A stretch of DNA of 64,000 nt, taken from the NCBI GenBank assembly GCA_966211455.1, contig CBIHNI010000010.1, forward strand, positions 62,001-126,000. Reading direction: 5' to 3'. The first letter of the stretch is position 1. The number at the start of each line of letters is the position of its first letter. Positions 50,285-59,647 of this stretch are shown piece by piece. The position numbers and the translations under genes are program-made. The notes beneath the pieces were generated by a model. That model ran no database searches and had not been told where the DNA came from. It worked only from the letters and a program-made list of their open reading frames with translations. Origin of the DNA: 21-14-0-10-47-8 sp966211455. GTDB taxonomy: Bacteria > Bdellovibrionota > Bdellovibrionia > Bdellovibrionales > Bdellovibrionaceae.

Positions 50285-52027
50285 TTAGTGTTGAACCCAT
50301 TCTTTCAGAGGCTGCATCGAGTTTGCTATAACTGGCAAAATAAAGTCTGTCTTTTTCGACTGACCCAAGGGCATCAATGATGGCTGCATAGATTCAATGT
50401 TTTTCAAAACTTGCAAAATCAATTGATTGCTTGGATCGGCAAGAGCTTGTTCGGCGGATTTGACGACTGTTATCAGCTGTTGGCGATCTTCAGGTCCTAA
50501 AAATTCAGAGGCTATTTGTAAAGCCGATTTCAAGCTCATCAAAGCCGCTCGGCGATAAAGTTGAGAATCCACAATTTTCAGTTTCTTTTTTGCAAGATCG
50601 GCCTGCATCAGTTTCATCATCCTCGCGTACTGCGGAAGCACCTGAGTTTGAAAGTATTCCGAGTCTACGGATGCGATAGCGGGTTGAAGCAAATTCATTA
50701 CAAACCACTGGAACTCTATATCGTATCCACCGCCTAAAGCCTGTTGATAAAAAGCCGTGATATCTGCAAAGTAACGACCGCGATTGGGTGGATTTGTCGC
50801 GGTCATATTTTTTAGAAAGCTTTCGGTCTGATACCACACAAAAGAAACATCTTTCGTTGTCAGCAGTCGCGGTACTCCGGCCTTTTCATCGGTTCCTGGT
50901 GCTGACCAGCATGTTAATCCGGAAACTTCAACGGCACAGGTTGTCCCTTGGTTGCTGAGAAGGTCTATGGGTTGGTTCAAGGGAGGAACCTTGATCAGGG
51001 CGGGTTTTGGAAGAATCAAATCGTTTTTTTCATCGAACGAATTCCAGCAGGTCACCCCATTGTCATCCAACGCACAGTACTGATTCAAGGAGGAAGAAAT
51101 TTTGCGTGGTTTGTTTAAGGGAGGAATTTCGACGGGTTTGATGGACCAAGGCTTACCGGCAAGTTTACTTGTATGGTCCGAATATTCGATTTTATCAGTA
51201 CCGGAGCCACCATAAAAGCAGGTGACGCCTAGATTATTTCGAGTGCAAAATTGTACAAATCCTAGAACTTTTCCAAAAACGACTTGTTTTGGCTTTTCGG
51301 TGGATTTTGCCAGATCCACAAAGAGAATATATTCCTCCTGTTTATCAGGAGGAGAGTCAGGGCAAGAAAATTGAGACCTCACATAACCCGAGCCTGTCAA
51401 ACTATAGGCAACGCCAACTGCTTTATCGAATAATAGGTCTCTATCGATAGTATTCATTTTAATCGGCTCGAAAATATGCTGTTTCCGATAGCTATCCCAG
51501 CAGCTGAATCCATAGTCATCCTTAACGCGTAATCCTTGCGTGGTATCATAAGTACGCTCGACAGAATAAGTTAGCTGCATGGCCTTCGGATTTTGAAGCT
51601 TTGGAAACTTCACCGAATCTCCTGCGCGTGGTTCACCAAAAGATCTTCCTTGGATGAATCCCCAGCATTGCAGACCTTTTTGGTCGATAGCACAGGTCGA
51701 ATCGCCCTGCACAGAAAGCTGCTTGGGATTTTCCAAAGGAGGTACATCCGTTTGGCCCTTGTCATTTAAGCCCCAGCACACCACCCCTTTTTCATCCAGG
51801 GCGCAGATGTGTTTATTGCCGATTCCCAATTGCTGAGTATTGCCGAGACGAGGATTGTTGATGACTTGGCCGTTTTCGTTGCTTCCCCAGCAGTGAAAAC
51901 CGTTGTCATCGACGGCGCAGCCGACATTTTCTCCAAGCCAAACTTGATAATTTGGTGGGGTGGCTAAGCCCAGCGAGCACCAAAGTAGCGTGATCGTAAC
52001 GAGAAACATTCGATTGTGATTTTTCAT
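50285..52027 (-). CDS. Secreted RCC1-like propeller protein
   Basis: 580 residues from the ATG at 52027 (AAGGA upstream). A signal peptide (RMFLVTITLLWCSLGLA) is followed by repeats of the form 'C-A-x-D-x-x-G-x-x-C-W-G': 'GCAVDDNGFHCWGSNENGQ', 'ICALDEKGVVCWGLNDKGQ', 'TCAIDQKGLQCWG', and later 'YCALDDNGVTCWNS' and 'TCAVEVSGLTCWSA'. This is an RCC1/BLIP-II-type beta-propeller with a cysteine pair per blade. The last 180 residues are helical. It is a close paralogue of the next gene upstream. Exported propellers bind proteins or sugars; the partner is unknown. Confidence 0.8.
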   Translation of the reverse strand: MKNHNRMFLVTITLLWCSLGLATPPNYQVWLGENVGCAVDDNGFHCWGSNENGQVINNPRLGNTQQLGIGNKHICALDEKGVVCWGLNDKGQTDVPPLENPKQLSVQGDSTCAIDQKGLQCWGFIQGRSFGEPRAGDSVKFPKLQNPKAMQLTYSVERTYDTTQGLRVKDDYGFSCWDSYRKQHIFEPIKMNTIDRDLLFDKAVGVAYSLTGSGYVRSQFSCPDSPPDKQEEYILFVDLAKSTEKPKQVVFGKVLGFVQFCTRNNLGVTCFYGGSGTDKIEYSDHTSKLAGKPWSIKPVEIPPLNKPRKISSSLNQYCALDDNGVTCWNSFDEKNDLILPKPALIKVPPLNQPIDLLSNQGTTCAVEVSGLTCWSAPGTDEKAGVPRLLTTKDVSFVWYQTESFLKNMTATNPPNRGRYFADITAFYQQALGGGYDIEFQWFVMNLLQPAIASVDSEYFQTQVLPQYARMMKLMQADLAKKKLKIVDSQLYRRAALMSLKSALQIASEFLGPEDRQQLITVVKSAEQALADPSNQLILQVLKNIESMQPSLMPLGQSKKTDFILPVIANSMQPLKEWVQH

Positions 52028-52056
52028 AACGTCATTCCTTGTGGTTAGCTTTTTCT

Positions 52057-53505
52057 TTAGTGTTGCGTCCATGATTTCAAGTGCCGAACCGAGATTGAAA
52101 TTGTTTGCAAAGCGAAATCCGTATCTTTTGATTGTCCTAAAGGCAGCAGGGTTGGCTGTGCGATTTCAATTTGCTTCAAAGCTTGCAAAATCATCTGATC
52201 ACTTTGGTTGTCGATGGCCTGATCGGTGGCTCTTTTGGCCAGTATAAGATTTTGTCTTGCTTCGGGACTTAATAGGTCTGATGCCATCTGTAGGGCGGCT
52301 TTGAGATTGATCAAGACCAATTGTCGATACAGAGCGGAATCTTCAATTTCCGTTTTTAGATTTCTTTTTGAAAGAAATGACTCCATCGCGCCCATCAGCT
52401 TTTGGTATTCGGGGATGATGGTTGACCGAAATGGCTCAGAATCGACAGATTCAATTGCTGGCTTTAAGAGGCTCATCAGCTGCCACTGAAATTCGATATA
52501 GAAATCGTTTTTCAGAAAGGATTTATAGAATTTGAGCATTTTTGAAAAATAGAGAGCTCGCTCATTGGATGAGCCGCCTGCGGATAATTTCTGTAAGAAT
52601 GGCCCCGTCTGGTACCAAGTGAAATTCATTTTATAACTTGGATTGATGGGTACTGATTCGGTGGGTGTTAATTTAGAGGCGTCTGCCGCCGCCCAGCAGA
52701 TCAGTCCTGTGACGTCGATCGCGCAAGTGTAGTTTTGATTGCTCAGCAGGCCCATCGGCTTTGTTAAGGTAGGGGTGCTTAAAATGGATGGGTCGGACAC
52801 AGGTTCTAAATAATAATTACTATACCAACCTGGTATCTTTTCTGTTATCTTTATCCATGCCGTCCAGCAGGTAACCCCATCGTCATCTAGCGCGCACAGT
52901 TTTTCACTATCGGCGACAATTTGCCGAGGATTTTTAAGAGGGGGTAGTTTCAGTTGGCGTATATAAGGCTCGTAATTCTCTTCAAATTTAGCTAATTCGC
53001 AGGTAGCCTCTTTGTTTTGAATGAGGCAGGAGACTTCCCAAATTTTGGTCTTGTAGGTGCCAACGATTGAGCGCATTGCCAGCTTCGGTCCAAAAAAGGG
53101 TAAATTGCTCTGGGTTGCGTCCTTCATGACATCTTCAACAGATCGGGTTCCAGCCCAGCACTGGAGACCATTTTGATCGATGGCACAAGACGCCGTGTTA
53201 TCAGATGAAAGATATTTGGGATTTTCAAGAGGGGGAACCTGGTTGTGGTCGGCGCCCCAGCAAAGAACGCCCGATTCATCCAGAACGCATGTGTGCTTGT
53301 CTCCCAATCCCACTTGCTGAACATTTCCAATACGCATGCCGCTGGCCTGGCTGAACTCGTTTTGGCCCCAACATTTGAAGCCATCGTCATCGATTCCGCA
53401 GGCATGTCTTTCTCCCAACCAGACCTGATAGTTCGGTTGAGTGGCAAAAGCCATTGAGCACCAGATCACCCCGATCAACCCCAAGAACATTCGACTGCAA
53501 TTCAT
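52057..53505 (-). CDS. Secreted RCC1-like propeller protein (tandem paralogue)
   Basis: 482 residues, AAAGGAG upstream. Leader MNCSRMFLGLIGVIWCSMAFA, then the same start 'QPNYQVWLGERHACGIDDDGFKCWGQNE' as its neighbour ('PPNYQVWLGENVGCAVDDNGFHCWGSNE'). Repeats 'TCVLDESGVLCWGAD', 'SCAIDQNGLQCWAG', 'LCALDDDGVTCWTAW' and 'TCAIDVTGLICWAA' follow. About 100 residues in the middle are missing compared with the neighbour, and the helical C-terminal domain is shared ('LPLGQSKDTDFALQTISISV'). The two genes are 29 bp apart and arose by duplication. Confidence 0.8.
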   Translation of the reverse strand: MNCSRMFLGLIGVIWCSMAFATQPNYQVWLGERHACGIDDDGFKCWGQNEFSQASGMRIGNVQQVGLGDKHTCVLDESGVLCWGADHNQVPPLENPKYLSSDNTASCAIDQNGLQCWAGTRSVEDVMKDATQSNLPFFGPKLAMRSIVGTYKTKIWEVSCLIQNKEATCELAKFEENYEPYIRQLKLPPLKNPRQIVADSEKLCALDDDGVTCWTAWIKITEKIPGWYSNYYLEPVSDPSILSTPTLTKPMGLLSNQNYTCAIDVTGLICWAAADASKLTPTESVPINPSYKMNFTWYQTGPFLQKLSAGGSSNERALYFSKMLKFYKSFLKNDFYIEFQWQLMSLLKPAIESVDSEPFRSTIIPEYQKLMGAMESFLSKRNLKTEIEDSALYRQLVLINLKAALQMASDLLSPEARQNLILAKRATDQAIDNQSDQMILQALKQIEIAQPTLLPLGQSKDTDFALQTISISVRHLKSWTQH

Positions 53506-53541
53506 AAAAGGACTCCTTTAAAAATTTGAAAAAATGGTTTC

Positions 53542-54294
53542 TTAGTCGACCTGCGCGTATTCGGCGTAAAATTCTGAAAGACCCTGAAGTTCGATCACCA
53601 GATTAAAGCCGGCGGCGCTGGTCGCGATTTGGTTGAAGATTGAATAAAGATTGCGAATCGTTCCGATCGCTTGGATGGCCTTTTCGAAAGTCTTGGGGCG
53701 GTCACCCAATTGCGCGATCGCGATGGTTTCGCCGATGGCAGGCCACAGCGTTCGCAGATCTGTTTTCAGCTGCAAGGGGATTGGTAAAGTGTCGAGCTCT
53801 TGAAGCAATTTGTGCATCTGCCGAAAGGTCTGGGCGGTCACCTGGGTGTAAGGTGAATCGTCAAAGCCATAGTCATTTTCCAGTTGCTTCGAAAGTTCTT
53901 GCAGCTCTTTCAGCTGCGAAGCGATGACCGGCGCGTAAATGGAAGTCATGGGAACGGGATCCTGCCATCCGAAGAAGGAGGTGGAAAATCGGTATTGAAT
54001 AATTAAATTTTGCAAGAGACGCATGGTCTCCATGGTGATGTCATTTTTGCCTGCGGCCTGGTTGGATTCGATATTTTGGATGACGGCCTGGATCGAGTTT
54101 CGGATGACCAGCAAACGTCCCAGATCCATTCGTTCCACGTAGGGCTGGATCTGCTGCAAAATTTGGATTTGTTGATTGAAGTCTTTCACCGCGTCCGAGG
54201 CCGTGGCGGCAGACTGCGCAAAGCTTGGAGTACCAAAAAAAGTGGAGCCCATCAGCGAAGCGGTTCCGATAAAGATTTTTAAAAAGCGAAACAT
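53542..54294 (-). CDS. Secreted helical protein
   Basis: 250 residues from the second ATG (54294), to which AAAGG is best spaced. Signal peptide 'FLKIFIGTASLMGSTFFGTPSFA', then an almost all-helical protein: 'AVKDFNQQIQILQQIQPYVERMDLGRLLVIRNSIQAVIQNIE' and 'QLKELQELSKQLENDYGF'. The stretch 'PYVERMDLGRLLVIRN' resembles 'PYVNPEDEGQYLWPIRN' in the product at 54364, so the two share a domain. Function unknown. Confidence 0.7.
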   Translation of the reverse strand: MFRFLKIFIGTASLMGSTFFGTPSFAQSAATASDAVKDFNQQIQILQQIQPYVERMDLGRLLVIRNSIQAVIQNIESNQAAGKNDITMETMRLLQNLIIQYRFSTSFFGWQDPVPMTSIYAPVIASQLKELQELSKQLENDYGFDDSPYTQVTAQTFRQMHKLLQELDTLPIPLQLKTDLRTLWPAIGETIAIAQLGDRPKTFEKAIQAIGTIRNLYSIFNQIATSAAGFNLVIELQGLSEFYAEYAQVD

Positions 54295-54316
54295 GTGAAA
54301 CATCCTTTATGAAAGA

Positions 54317-54343
54317 GAGAGGGCGCCAAGGGCGCGCCCTCTC
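54317..54343 (-). terminator. Hairpin between two exported-protein genes
   Basis: GAGAGGGCGC (54317-54326) and GCGCCCTCTC (54334-54343) form a perfect 10-bp stem with a 7-base loop. On the minus strand TCTTTC follows. It would end or attenuate transcription from 54364-55059. Confidence 0.65.
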
Positions 54344-54363
54344 GGGGCATTGTCATGCTTTTC

Positions 54364-55059
54364 CTAGTCGAGACGGTCTTGAATTTTCTCTCGCAAAGTC
54401 AGAAGCTCGATCGCATAATCGAATGTCGCATCTGTTTGCATCAGATCTTCGATGTATTCTTTGGCGAAATCGATTTGATCGATCAAAGCCATCAAAGCGT
54501 TGTGAGCTTTCTCAGAAGTCGAGCCTTTTACGTCCAGGTAGATCAGAACGTAATTAGCCTGATTGCGAATTGGCCACAGGTACTGGCCTTCATCTTCTGG
54601 ATTGACGTATGGCTTCAGCTTGCCAAGAACGGTGATGACGTCGCGTGCGAATTGAGCCGCTTCAGATTCTGAGCCGTGGAAGTTCTGTTCAGCCGAGCTT
54701 CCTTGCCACTCTGAAAGAGTCGCTTTCACATCAAGGATGCGAAGCGCAGATCCTGCGCGATGGCGGAATTCGACACTGCGAGCGGTTTCGCCCACCGTGA
54801 TGACGTAAGACGGGTCTTTGCCGGGAGCATAAATGCTACCTTTCACGACACCGTTCACCATCACTTCGACTTCGCTGTTGCCATCGACCCCTTCGGCTTG
54901 AACGACTAGATTTCGGATGTAGCGCGCATTTTTCAACTTCAGGGACTTCGTTTCGGCGGCGCTGACTTTCAGTCCGGGAAGTGTGACAGTTTCGAAATTC
55001 TGCGCGAATGCCGAAAGAGCGACAAACATAGAAGCTATGATTGCCAATGGATATTTCAT
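54364..55059 (-). CDS. Secreted protein with beta and helical halves
   Basis: 231 residues with signal peptide MKYPLAIIASMFVALSAFA and AAAGGAGA upstream. The first half is beta-rich ('SLKLKNARYIRNLVVQAEGVDGNSEVEVMVNGVVKGSIYAPGKDPSYVITVGETARSVEFRHRAGSALRILDV'), like a carbohydrate-binding or jelly-roll module. The second half is helical and related to the 53542 product. It is the first gene of a four-gene leftward set divergent from tetR. Confidence 0.7.
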   Translation of the reverse strand: MKYPLAIIASMFVALSAFAQNFETVTLPGLKVSAAETKSLKLKNARYIRNLVVQAEGVDGNSEVEVMVNGVVKGSIYAPGKDPSYVITVGETARSVEFRHRAGSALRILDVKATLSEWQGSSAEQNFHGSESEAAQFARDVITVLGKLKPYVNPEDEGQYLWPIRNQANYVLIYLDVKGSTSEKAHNALMALIDQIDFAKEYIEDLMQTDATFDYAIELLTLREKIQDRLD

Positions 55060-55297
55060 GGTTTCTCCTTTATTGGAACGGCACCTTTGCCGGTCCGGTT
55101 ATGAGGCCAACTTTTTGCCGGCTTCGGTTGTAAATGAGGTCTGGCAGAGTCTAATTGATTCACTGCATCATTTCTATATATTTGTTATTAATTGCTTACA
55201 TATTGAATTGATGTATTTAATTATCAAGTAATTACAGTAAGTTATAAATACATTGAAATTTCTTCCAAATATTTTGTAAGTATACGATAATTAAATC
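55060..55297. other. AT-rich divergent promoter region of tetR
   Basis: A 238-bp gap, strongly A+T-rich from about 55170 on (TTATTAATTGC, TTAATTATCAAGTAATTAC, GTAAGTATACGATAATTA). It should hold the promoters for tetR and the leftward exported-protein genes. I see GTATAC and TAATTA palindromes but no clear TetR operator. Confidence 0.4.
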
Positions 55298-55900
55298 ATG
55301 GGTAAAAAAGGCGACCTCCGAAGGGCGCAGATCATTGAAGGAGCCTCTTACTGTCTGACCCGCTTGGGGGATCGTAAGACCACCTTTCAAGCGATTGCGG
55401 ATTATTGCAAAGTCAGCCAACCTTTGGTGGTTCGGCACTTTAAAAATCGGGAAAATATTTTTCCGGTGGTGTTGGATTATTGGATTCGGCGCGCGGTGGT
55501 TCGCACGGAAGAGGCGATGGCCAAAAGCGGATCGCCAGAAGAAAAAATCCGCAATTACCTGCGCGTGTCGATCGAAATCTTTCGCGACGGCGATTTTTCG
55601 CAGATTTATATTTTGCTACATTACTTGGCCATGTCGGATGAAGTCTATCGCCTGCAGAACACGAAGATCAAAACCACGGCCATTGCACGCATCACCAAGA
55701 TGATCGAAGAAGGAATCAAAGACGGAAGTTTTCAATCCGTGAATGCCGAGCTGACGGCGAAGGTGATTCACAACAGTCTCGTCGGCTTCGTGATCAGCTC
55801 GGTGACGGAAGCGAACAATCCGCTTTGGCTGAAGCTTCCGCAAGAGCTCGAGAAGACTTGCCTGCAGCTGCTATTGACGAACAATTCTCACCACCAATAA
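55298..55900 (+). CDS. TetR-family transcriptional regulator
   Basis: 200 residues. The N-terminal helix-turn-helix 'RRAQIIEGASYCLTRLGDRKTTFQAIADYCKVSQPLVVRHFKNRENIF' is typical of TetR. The C-terminal helices (IRNYLRVSIEIFRDGDFSQIYILLHYLAM; AKVIHNSLVGFVISSV) form the ligand pocket and dimer face. It stands alone within a block of leftward exported-protein genes, divergent from 54364-55059 and overlapping the end of 55888-58014 by 13 bp. It probably represses the leftward set. The ATG lacks a clear ribosome site, which suggests low expression. Confidence 0.88.
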   Translation: MGKKGDLRRAQIIEGASYCLTRLGDRKTTFQAIADYCKVSQPLVVRHFKNRENIFPVVLDYWIRRAVVRTEEAMAKSGSPEEKIRNYLRVSIEIFRDGDFSQIYILLHYLAMSDEVYRLQNTKIKTTAIARITKMIEEGIKDGSFQSVNAELTAKVIHNSLVGFVISSVTEANNPLWLKLPQELEKTCLQLLLTNNSHHQ

Positions 55901-58014
55901 TTTGGTATTTTATATCGGGCGTTGTCTGGATACCATTTGTAGAGCAAAGCTTTCATCATGTCCGGCGGGAATGCGAGATATAAATTGGCGGGCGAGTTCA
56001 GCTCTTGCGGCGTGATGATAAAAACATATTTGCCATTTTCCAGCGCGGGTTTGATTCCATCCGGGATGATCTGGTGGAAATCATACTTATCTCTCACTCG
56101 ATGGTATCGATCGCCAGGGGTTAATTCCCCGACGCGAACCACTCCCAGGCCGATCAGAATTTGTAGACGGCTTTTGCTAAAATTTTTCTTGACCCATTGA
56201 TAGCCACCATCTTTGGGATTCAGAGCTTCTTGGAAGCTCCGGTTGAGAAGTTCTTTTAATTCCCGGCGTATTTGCTCTACGACCGAATAGGGAGTGGGTT
56301 GGCGAGGTGACGGCAACTGAGGGTCCCATTCGGCCATAAATCTTCGCATCATTTCTTGCGTAAAGTTGATTTCGACAGAATCGAAATTCATGTGTTCGGG
56401 AGAGATGGTTAAGAAAGAGGGATCGCGTTCGTCGGGCGCCAGTTCGATTATTTTTTGTCGTTGTAGGGTTGGCGTTTTGAATGGGGTTGGCTCTTTATCG
56501 GAAACATGGATCAGGCCCATTTTGATCAAAGTTTTGACTTGGTTTGGATCAAACCTTTGTGACATGGTTGTGACCAAGGGATTGTCGGCAAATCTGTGGA
56601 AGCAATTTAGCAGAAGGCCCTTCATCATTCTGATTTCGGTTTCAAGCATCAGCTGTTTATCGAAACTGATCAGCCATTCTTCGGTCATCTCGCCGTTAAT
56701 TTCCTGAACTTTCTTGGTGGCTTGGGCTTGCTCGATAGGCCAACCCATTTCTTGCAAGATGCCGCGAACGCGGCCGTTCACCTGGATAATAAAACGATCC
56801 AACCGGGCGTCGTTATTTGCCCAGGCAAAAGCTTTATGCATCAGGCGATACTTGAGCGTTCTCAGCTCGCCATTTGAAACCACAGTTTTGCTTTCGAAAT
56901 TCAGATCTTCCCAAGGCTTTAAGATGAACCGTTGTCCTTCACCCCAGACTTCATTTGCCGGGCGCTCTACTTTTCCCCACTGTTCTTCAAAGTGGAAGGG
57001 TTGATGCGGGCCCGTTGATGTCATGATCTGCATATGGCCGACTTCGTCGATGCTCAATGCTTTTTTGTGTTCGCTGGCACCTACATTTGTAATTCCGTAC
57101 GAAAAATGCGTGATGCGCTCTTGATCTCTGCGGTCTTGCTCTTGCACGATTGGCACCAGGATTTGTCTTTCGGGGCCTTGGCCGGCAAAGCTTTGGTAGA
57201 TGCGCTTCAAGGAGTCGTCGATCAGGTTGCGGATGTTATTCGGTGTCGAATAGACGGATTTCCAATGATCCACAAGGAAGCCGATTGGAGAGTAGACAGA
57301 GGGAAAGATCGGATCCTCTTTGTCTCCTCGCCAGATGATTTCGGCAAAATAGGATTTGCTGTCGATGGCTTCGAATTCTGGAGATGTGATTCTTTTACCA
57401 GAAAGGCTGTATGGCTTTCTGGTGACATCAACAGAGATAAATGAACCATTTAATCTTCTTGGCCAGGAAGGGGGAACATTTAAGAACTGTGGAACATACA
57501 ATTTGCTGAAGGCGAAGAACCTGTAGTTTGCTTGCATCGAGTTGCGAAAACGTTCGTAGTAATCGAGCGGATAATCGGATTCAGGTCGGTTGAAATCGAG
57601 ATAGGTGAGCCACGGTTTTTGATTGTCTTCATGAAGAAGCTGCTCGGGGCGGACCGCGTTCGGACCGGGGAGAGCGGGGACTTTGAGTCGATCCATAAAA
57701 TTTTTATCCCAGGTCGCGGCTTGATCACCCTGCTTCAGCTCAAATGTTAAATGATGCTCATATTTAAAGTCCCATCCCAGTTTGGAGTCTTGATTTGGAG
57801 AGGGATTTTCCTCCACAAATAATGTGACGTTCACGACTCTGCTGCGACCGGCCTGTGGCGGCGAGAGATAAGCTGCTGGCGATTCGGTCATGATAGATCT
57901 GTGGGCTGCTCGGCAAGATTGAATCCCGCTGGCTTTGGCCGTTGCTGGCATCAAGGCTGACGTTAAAAGCAGCGCCGACAAGAATGGATAGATAACTGTC
58001 AAAAACTTTGACAC
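55888..58014 (-). CDS. Large secreted protein of unknown function
   Basis: 708 residues from a GTG with GGAG 6 bases upstream. Signal peptide 'FLTVIYPFLSALLLTSALMPATAKA'. The mature protein has many aromatic and charged residues, e.g. 'VTLFVEENPSPNQDSKLGWDFKYEHHLTFEL' and 'HFSYGITNVGASEHKKALSIDEVGHMQIMTS'. The C-terminal third includes two similar parts with 'IKMGLIHVSDKEPTPFKTP' and 'IGLGVVRVGELTPGDRYHRV', each followed by 'MNFDSVEINFTQEMMRRFMAEWDP' or 'LYLAFPPDMMKALLYKWYPDN'. So the C-terminus carries a repeated domain. No known family. Confidence 0.7.
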   Translation of the reverse strand: MSKFLTVIYPFLSALLLTSALMPATAKASGIQSCRAAHRSIMTESPAAYLSPPQAGRSRVVNVTLFVEENPSPNQDSKLGWDFKYEHHLTFELKQGDQAATWDKNFMDRLKVPALPGPNAVRPEQLLHEDNQKPWLTYLDFNRPESDYPLDYYERFRNSMQANYRFFAFSKLYVPQFLNVPPSWPRRLNGSFISVDVTRKPYSLSGKRITSPEFEAIDSKSYFAEIIWRGDKEDPIFPSVYSPIGFLVDHWKSVYSTPNNIRNLIDDSLKRIYQSFAGQGPERQILVPIVQEQDRRDQERITHFSYGITNVGASEHKKALSIDEVGHMQIMTSTGPHQPFHFEEQWGKVERPANEVWGEGQRFILKPWEDLNFESKTVVSNGELRTLKYRLMHKAFAWANNDARLDRFIIQVNGRVRGILQEMGWPIEQAQATKKVQEINGEMTEEWLISFDKQLMLETEIRMMKGLLLNCFHRFADNPLVTTMSQRFDPNQVKTLIKMGLIHVSDKEPTPFKTPTLQRQKIIELAPDERDPSFLTISPEHMNFDSVEINFTQEMMRRFMAEWDPQLPSPRQPTPYSVVEQIRRELKELLNRSFQEALNPKDGGYQWVKKNFSKSRLQILIGLGVVRVGELTPGDRYHRVRDKYDFHQIIPDGIKPALENGKYVFIITPQELNSPANLYLAFPPDMMKALLYKWYPDNARYKIPNYWW

Positions 58015-58032
58015 TTGAACTCCGTTAAAAAA

Positions 58033-58056
58033 GCAAAAGCCCCTTCGGGCTCTTGC
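58033..58056 (-). terminator. Rho-independent terminator
   Basis: GCAAAAGCCC (58033-58042) and GGGCTCTTGC (58047-58056) pair with one mismatch around CTTC. On the minus strand the stem is followed by TTTTTT. It ends the gene at 58121-59611, just before the GTG of the next gene. Confidence 0.8.
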
Positions 58057-58120
58057 TAAGTGATTTCAAGTGGTTTTATTGCAATGGCTATTCCGGGGCG
58101 TGGTCGCGTTTGGATTGCGA

Positions 58121-59611
58121 TCAAAGACCCATCTGTGATCGGACCAGTCCGTACCTTTCGGCTTTGCTGCGTCTTTGGCGAAGGGTCTCTAGCATTTTGC
58201 TGATCTCGGGGGTTTCAAAGAACAGGGGATGCTTGCGGGCCATATCCATCCAGTTGTCAAATTGATCGCTGACCACGCAGGTTCGACACTCGACAAGGGC
58301 GGCCAAGATATTTTTGGGCGGCCACGTGTAAATAGCATCCCTGAGAAGTTGCGGGTGATTCATCGTTGCGGGAATTCGCAACATGCGAACCAGGACGGCT
58401 TGCATCTGCACATCCAAGACAGGAGGCAAGGGGTAGCATTGCTTATAATACATATCCGGACATGCGACTTTGTTCTTCAGGGCATTGACGGCTTCGTCGA
58501 AATGTTTGTAGCCGGGGGATCCGGGCGTAACCCAGTCGATCTTTTGCGCGTATTTCAGCAGAAGGTTTAAGTCATCTAGATCCCGTGTCGACATCATGAG
58601 TTGAATCAGCGCACGGGCGTAAGGGGCGCTGGCAAAATCCATACTCAGTGATGGATAAGTTGCTTGATCATAATGGATCAACGTCCAACCTGATGGCCCT
58701 TCCGTTTTAAAGAAGTAATCGAGGTTGGCGTCGTGATGCGGATCCAGGCCGTAAGAAAAAGAGTCCTTCAGCTTTCGATGAATGCGATAGTGAATCAGGG
58801 CGTATTCTTGTGCGTTGTAGGCCGGGATGTTCTCTTCAGCTTCTGATGTCAGAACGAGATCCAGGCGGTTGAGGATATTTTGCAGAAGCACGAGGTCGTC
58901 GGTGAGGCTCAGGCCTTCCAGAATGGTGCTCAGATCGATCTTTCCTTCTAAAGGCAGATCGGCGATCAGCTGGGCGCGCAGGTCGGGGCTGATGTTGGCA
59001 ACGATTTGCTGCAAGACCTGCCGGCTGTCCTGATCCGAGGAGATGGTGGGGTAAATAAAAGCGAAGAAGGTTTTCAGCGTCTCGGGTCTGTTGAAATGGG
59101 ACCGGATCCATTTCGCATAGTCCGCATCCAGTTTCCACTGAGAAAAGTCGAAAACGTAGGCCGCTAAGATGGGTTGGTCGTCGCTAAATGGATAGCGAAG
59201 AAACATCTTCACAAAGCCGGGGATCAGCATCGCTTGCGGGCGGGCGCTGATATTGCGCAGCCACTGCGCGCGCAACTGCACGGTTGATGGCTGCTTTTCC
59301 AGAGGGGCATAGTAGTCGACGTTCTTATCATAATCTTTGATGTAGCTCTTGACCAGTCCGATCAGCGCCGAGGAGCCATTCGAGGATATGATGCTCCAGT
59401 CGAAACCATCGGTCCAGCGATCGATCACGTACTGGCTGACGTCCGTTTGAAAGGCCCGCACGATGTTTTCTTCATAAGAAAGATCCTGCATCCAAGGTAA
59501 ATTCGTCAGACTCCAGTTCAGAGGCTTTTCCTTGGCCGGGGCGCCAAGGGCGCCGATGCTAAATAAGATGGCGAGCAGTCCGGCGATCAGAGTGGTGATG
59601 GTATTTTTCAT
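58121..59611 (-). CDS. Secreted helical-repeat protein
   Basis: 496 residues with signal peptide 'TTLIAGLLAILFSIGALG' and AAGGAGA upstream. Mostly helical with leucine-rich spacing ('IVANISPDLRAQLIADLPLEGKIDLSTILEGLSLTDDLVLLQNILNRLDLVL'), like alpha-solenoid repeats. A central aromatic region (YGLDPHHDANLDYFF) and a cysteine-containing part (VACPDMYYKQCYPLPP, VECRTCVV) follow. No family recognised. Third or fourth gene of a leftward set whose members are all exported. Confidence 0.68.
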   Translation of the reverse strand: MKNTITTLIAGLLAILFSIGALGAPAKEKPLNWSLTNLPWMQDLSYEENIVRAFQTDVSQYVIDRWTDGFDWSIISSNGSSALIGLVKSYIKDYDKNVDYYAPLEKQPSTVQLRAQWLRNISARPQAMLIPGFVKMFLRYPFSDDQPILAAYVFDFSQWKLDADYAKWIRSHFNRPETLKTFFAFIYPTISSDQDSRQVLQQIVANISPDLRAQLIADLPLEGKIDLSTILEGLSLTDDLVLLQNILNRLDLVLTSEAEENIPAYNAQEYALIHYRIHRKLKDSFSYGLDPHHDANLDYFFKTEGPSGWTLIHYDQATYPSLSMDFASAPYARALIQLMMSTRDLDDLNLLLKYAQKIDWVTPGSPGYKHFDEAVNALKNKVACPDMYYKQCYPLPPVLDVQMQAVLVRMLRIPATMNHPQLLRDAIYTWPPKNILAALVECRTCVVSDQFDNWMDMARKHPLFFETPEISKMLETLRQRRSKAERYGLVRSQMGL

Positions 59612-59647
59612 AAGTTCTCCTTCGTTCGACTTTTCGCCGATGCGAAT

